In this document: positions 5,111-5,913 of the stretch, one piece after another
How positions within the stretch are numbered: position 1 is the first letter of the stretch
Layout of the letters: each line of letters starts with the position of its first letter
Assembly: GCA_937995555.1 (NCBI GenBank)
Contig: CALKJX010000309.1
Coordinates: 1-5,913 of the forward strand
DNA length: 5,913 nucleotides
Source of the DNA: an uncultured Elioraea sp.
GTDB lineage: Bacteria; Pseudomonadota; Alphaproteobacteria; Acetobacterales; Acetobacteraceae
Direction of reading: 5' to 3'
Program-made: the position numbers and the translations under genes
The notes under the pieces: generated by a model
What the model saw: the letters and a program-made list of their open reading frames with translations, nothing else
Databases searched by the model: none
Told to the model about the DNA's origin: nothing

Positions 5111-5913
5111 TCAACGGTTCTCGGCGAAGGCGCGCAGCCGCGCATCGGCCACGACCCGCTTCAGCACCTCGTCGGTGACGAAGCTCGCGGGCTCTGGTGC
5201 CTGCTGGAGTGTGCCGGTCGAGACGAGGTACTCGCCGAGTCTGGTGACCCAGCCATCCACGGTCGAACGGCCACCGGCACGATCGAACAGCCGCAGCTGC
5301 TCCTCGAGCGTGAAGGTCGGTCGCGTGTCGATCTCGGTGGCGAGATAGCGGTCGTCGAGCGTGACACCGCCCTGCACGTAGAACCGACGCATGAGCGCGA
5401 TCGTCTCGTCGCGATTGGCGCGCTGCCACGCGATCGACCGCAGATAGACGGCGAGGAAGGCCGCCGCGCGGTCGGGATGCTCGCGCACCCAGTCGGCGCG
5501 CGCGACGAGCGCACCGGGCACGGTCGCGCCGGCCTGCTTGCCGTCGCAGATGACCTCGCCCTGGGCGCGCTCCTGCAGGGTGTAGATGTTGGGTGCCCAG
5601 ACCCCGGCGAGCAGGCCGTTGCCGGCGGTGAAGGCGGAAATGATCTGGGCTTGGCCGAGATTGACCAGCGTTACGTCGCGGCGTGTCAGGCCCCAGGACT
5701 GCAGGCAGGCGAGGGCGGCGTATTCGCCCGTGCTGTTGGTGGTGAGCAGGATCTGCTGGCCCTTGAGCACCTGCGGGTTCGCACGGATGCGGTCGAGGTC
5801 GCTGCGGCGGGCGACCAGCGCGTTGCCGCGGCTCTCGTCGTTGGTGATGCCGATCGTGAGCATGCCGAAACGCTGCGCGCCGAGCACGGCCGGGGCGGAA
5901 CCGGTGCCGCCCG
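5111..5913 (-). CDS. ABC transporter substrate-binding protein, NMT1/SsuA/TauA type (5' end outside window)
   Basis: The carboxy-terminal ~266 residues of a periplasmic solute-binding protein of the class that serves sulfonate, taurine, nitrate and pyrimidine-precursor importers. The reading frame is open through the right edge, so the signal peptide and first lobe are not visible; the first in-frame GTG at 5887 is not a credible start. Family-like segments in order are TIGITNDESRGNALVARR, LLTTNSTGEYAALACLQSWG, VNLGQAQIISAFTAGNG, GVWAPNIYTLQE, TVPGALVARADWVREHPD, FLAVYLRSIAWQRAN and RPTFTLEEQLRLFDRA. The first of these matches the usual hinge and ligand-lobe region. The TGA at 5113-5111 lies 20 bases before the HisD-like start, so the two are very likely co-transcribed. 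The protein probably delivers the substrate of the downstream dehydrogenases; cognate permease and ATPase genes would be expected off the right edge. The ligand cannot be read from sequence alone. Confidence 0.87.
   Translation of the reverse strand, partial: GGTGSAPAVLGAQRFGMLTIGITNDESRGNALVARRSDLDRIRANPQVLKGQQILLTTNSTGEYAALACLQSWGLTRRDVTLVNLGQAQIISAFTAGNGLLAGVWAPNIYTLQERAQGEVICDGKQAGATVPGALVARADWVREHPDRAAAFLAVYLRSIAWQRANRDETIALMRRFYVQGGVTLDDRYLATEIDTRPTFTLEEQLRLFDRAGGRSTVDGWVTRLGEYLVSTGTLQQAPEPASFVTDEVLKRVVADARLRAFAENR

Noticed and set aside
3504..5348. Plus-strand 614-codon open frame opposite the HisD-like gene
   Set aside because: It is the complement of the well-supported HisD-like, SDR and binding-protein genes and is low-complexity in Arg, Gly, Ala and His.
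5091..5429. Upstream in-frame extension of the HisD-like gene
   Set aside because: It overlaps the binding-protein gene in another frame, lacks similarity, and a good ribosome binding site sits just before the ATG at 5090.
1..5913. tRNA, rRNA, CRISPR array, riboswitch or phage genes
   Set aside because: No cloverleaf-like segment, no regularly spaced direct repeats and no phage-like proteins were seen on either strand.

Overview
The window is very GC-rich, with strong G/C bias at third codon positions. Its gene content and protein sequences suggest an alphaproteobacterium, possibly of the Rhodospirillales/Acetobacteraceae type; that placement is an inference from sequence style only. There are two unlike halves that meet tail to tail near position 2000.

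Left half (about 1-1906) is a decaying module. It opens with the carboxy-terminal remnant of an IS1380-type transposase on the minus strand. This is fused at about position 303 to the last ~115 codons of a polar amino-acid ABC transporter permease (AapM-like) on the plus strand. The permease overlaps by 4 bases (ATGA) the matching ATPase gene (AapP/GlnQ-like), which needs two frame changes to be read through and has lost several functional-site residues. The ATPase overlaps by 4 bases (GTGA) a GntR/FCD-family regulator whose sensor domain is cut off at about position 1905. The original arrangement was probably a translationally coupled permease-ATPase-regulator operon. IS activity, a deletion and frameshifts appear to have destroyed it.

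Right half (2013-5913) is a compact, intact minus-strand operon. Read from right to left it encodes: an NMT1/SsuA/TauA-type ABC substrate-binding protein (amino terminus outside the window); a histidinol-dehydrogenase-family enzyme with all zinc and catalytic residues but with the divergent C-terminal signature of the HpsN-like branch; a short-chain dehydrogenase; and a zinc-dependent medium-chain alcohol dehydrogenase. Gaps are only 20, 7 and 11 bases, so co-transcription is very likely.

The combination of HisD-like, SDR and zinc ADH enzymes with a sulfonate-type binding protein resembles the HpsN/HpsO/HpsP logic for 2,3-dihydroxypropane-1-sulfonate (DHPS). In that scheme two dehydrogenases interconvert the secondary-alcohol enantiomers and the HisD-like enzyme oxidises the primary alcohol to the acid. 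The working hypothesis is a catabolic operon for a small polyol, possibly a sulfonate, with its own ABC importer. The substrate cannot be fixed from this sequence. I saw no RNA genes, CRISPR arrays or replication origins.
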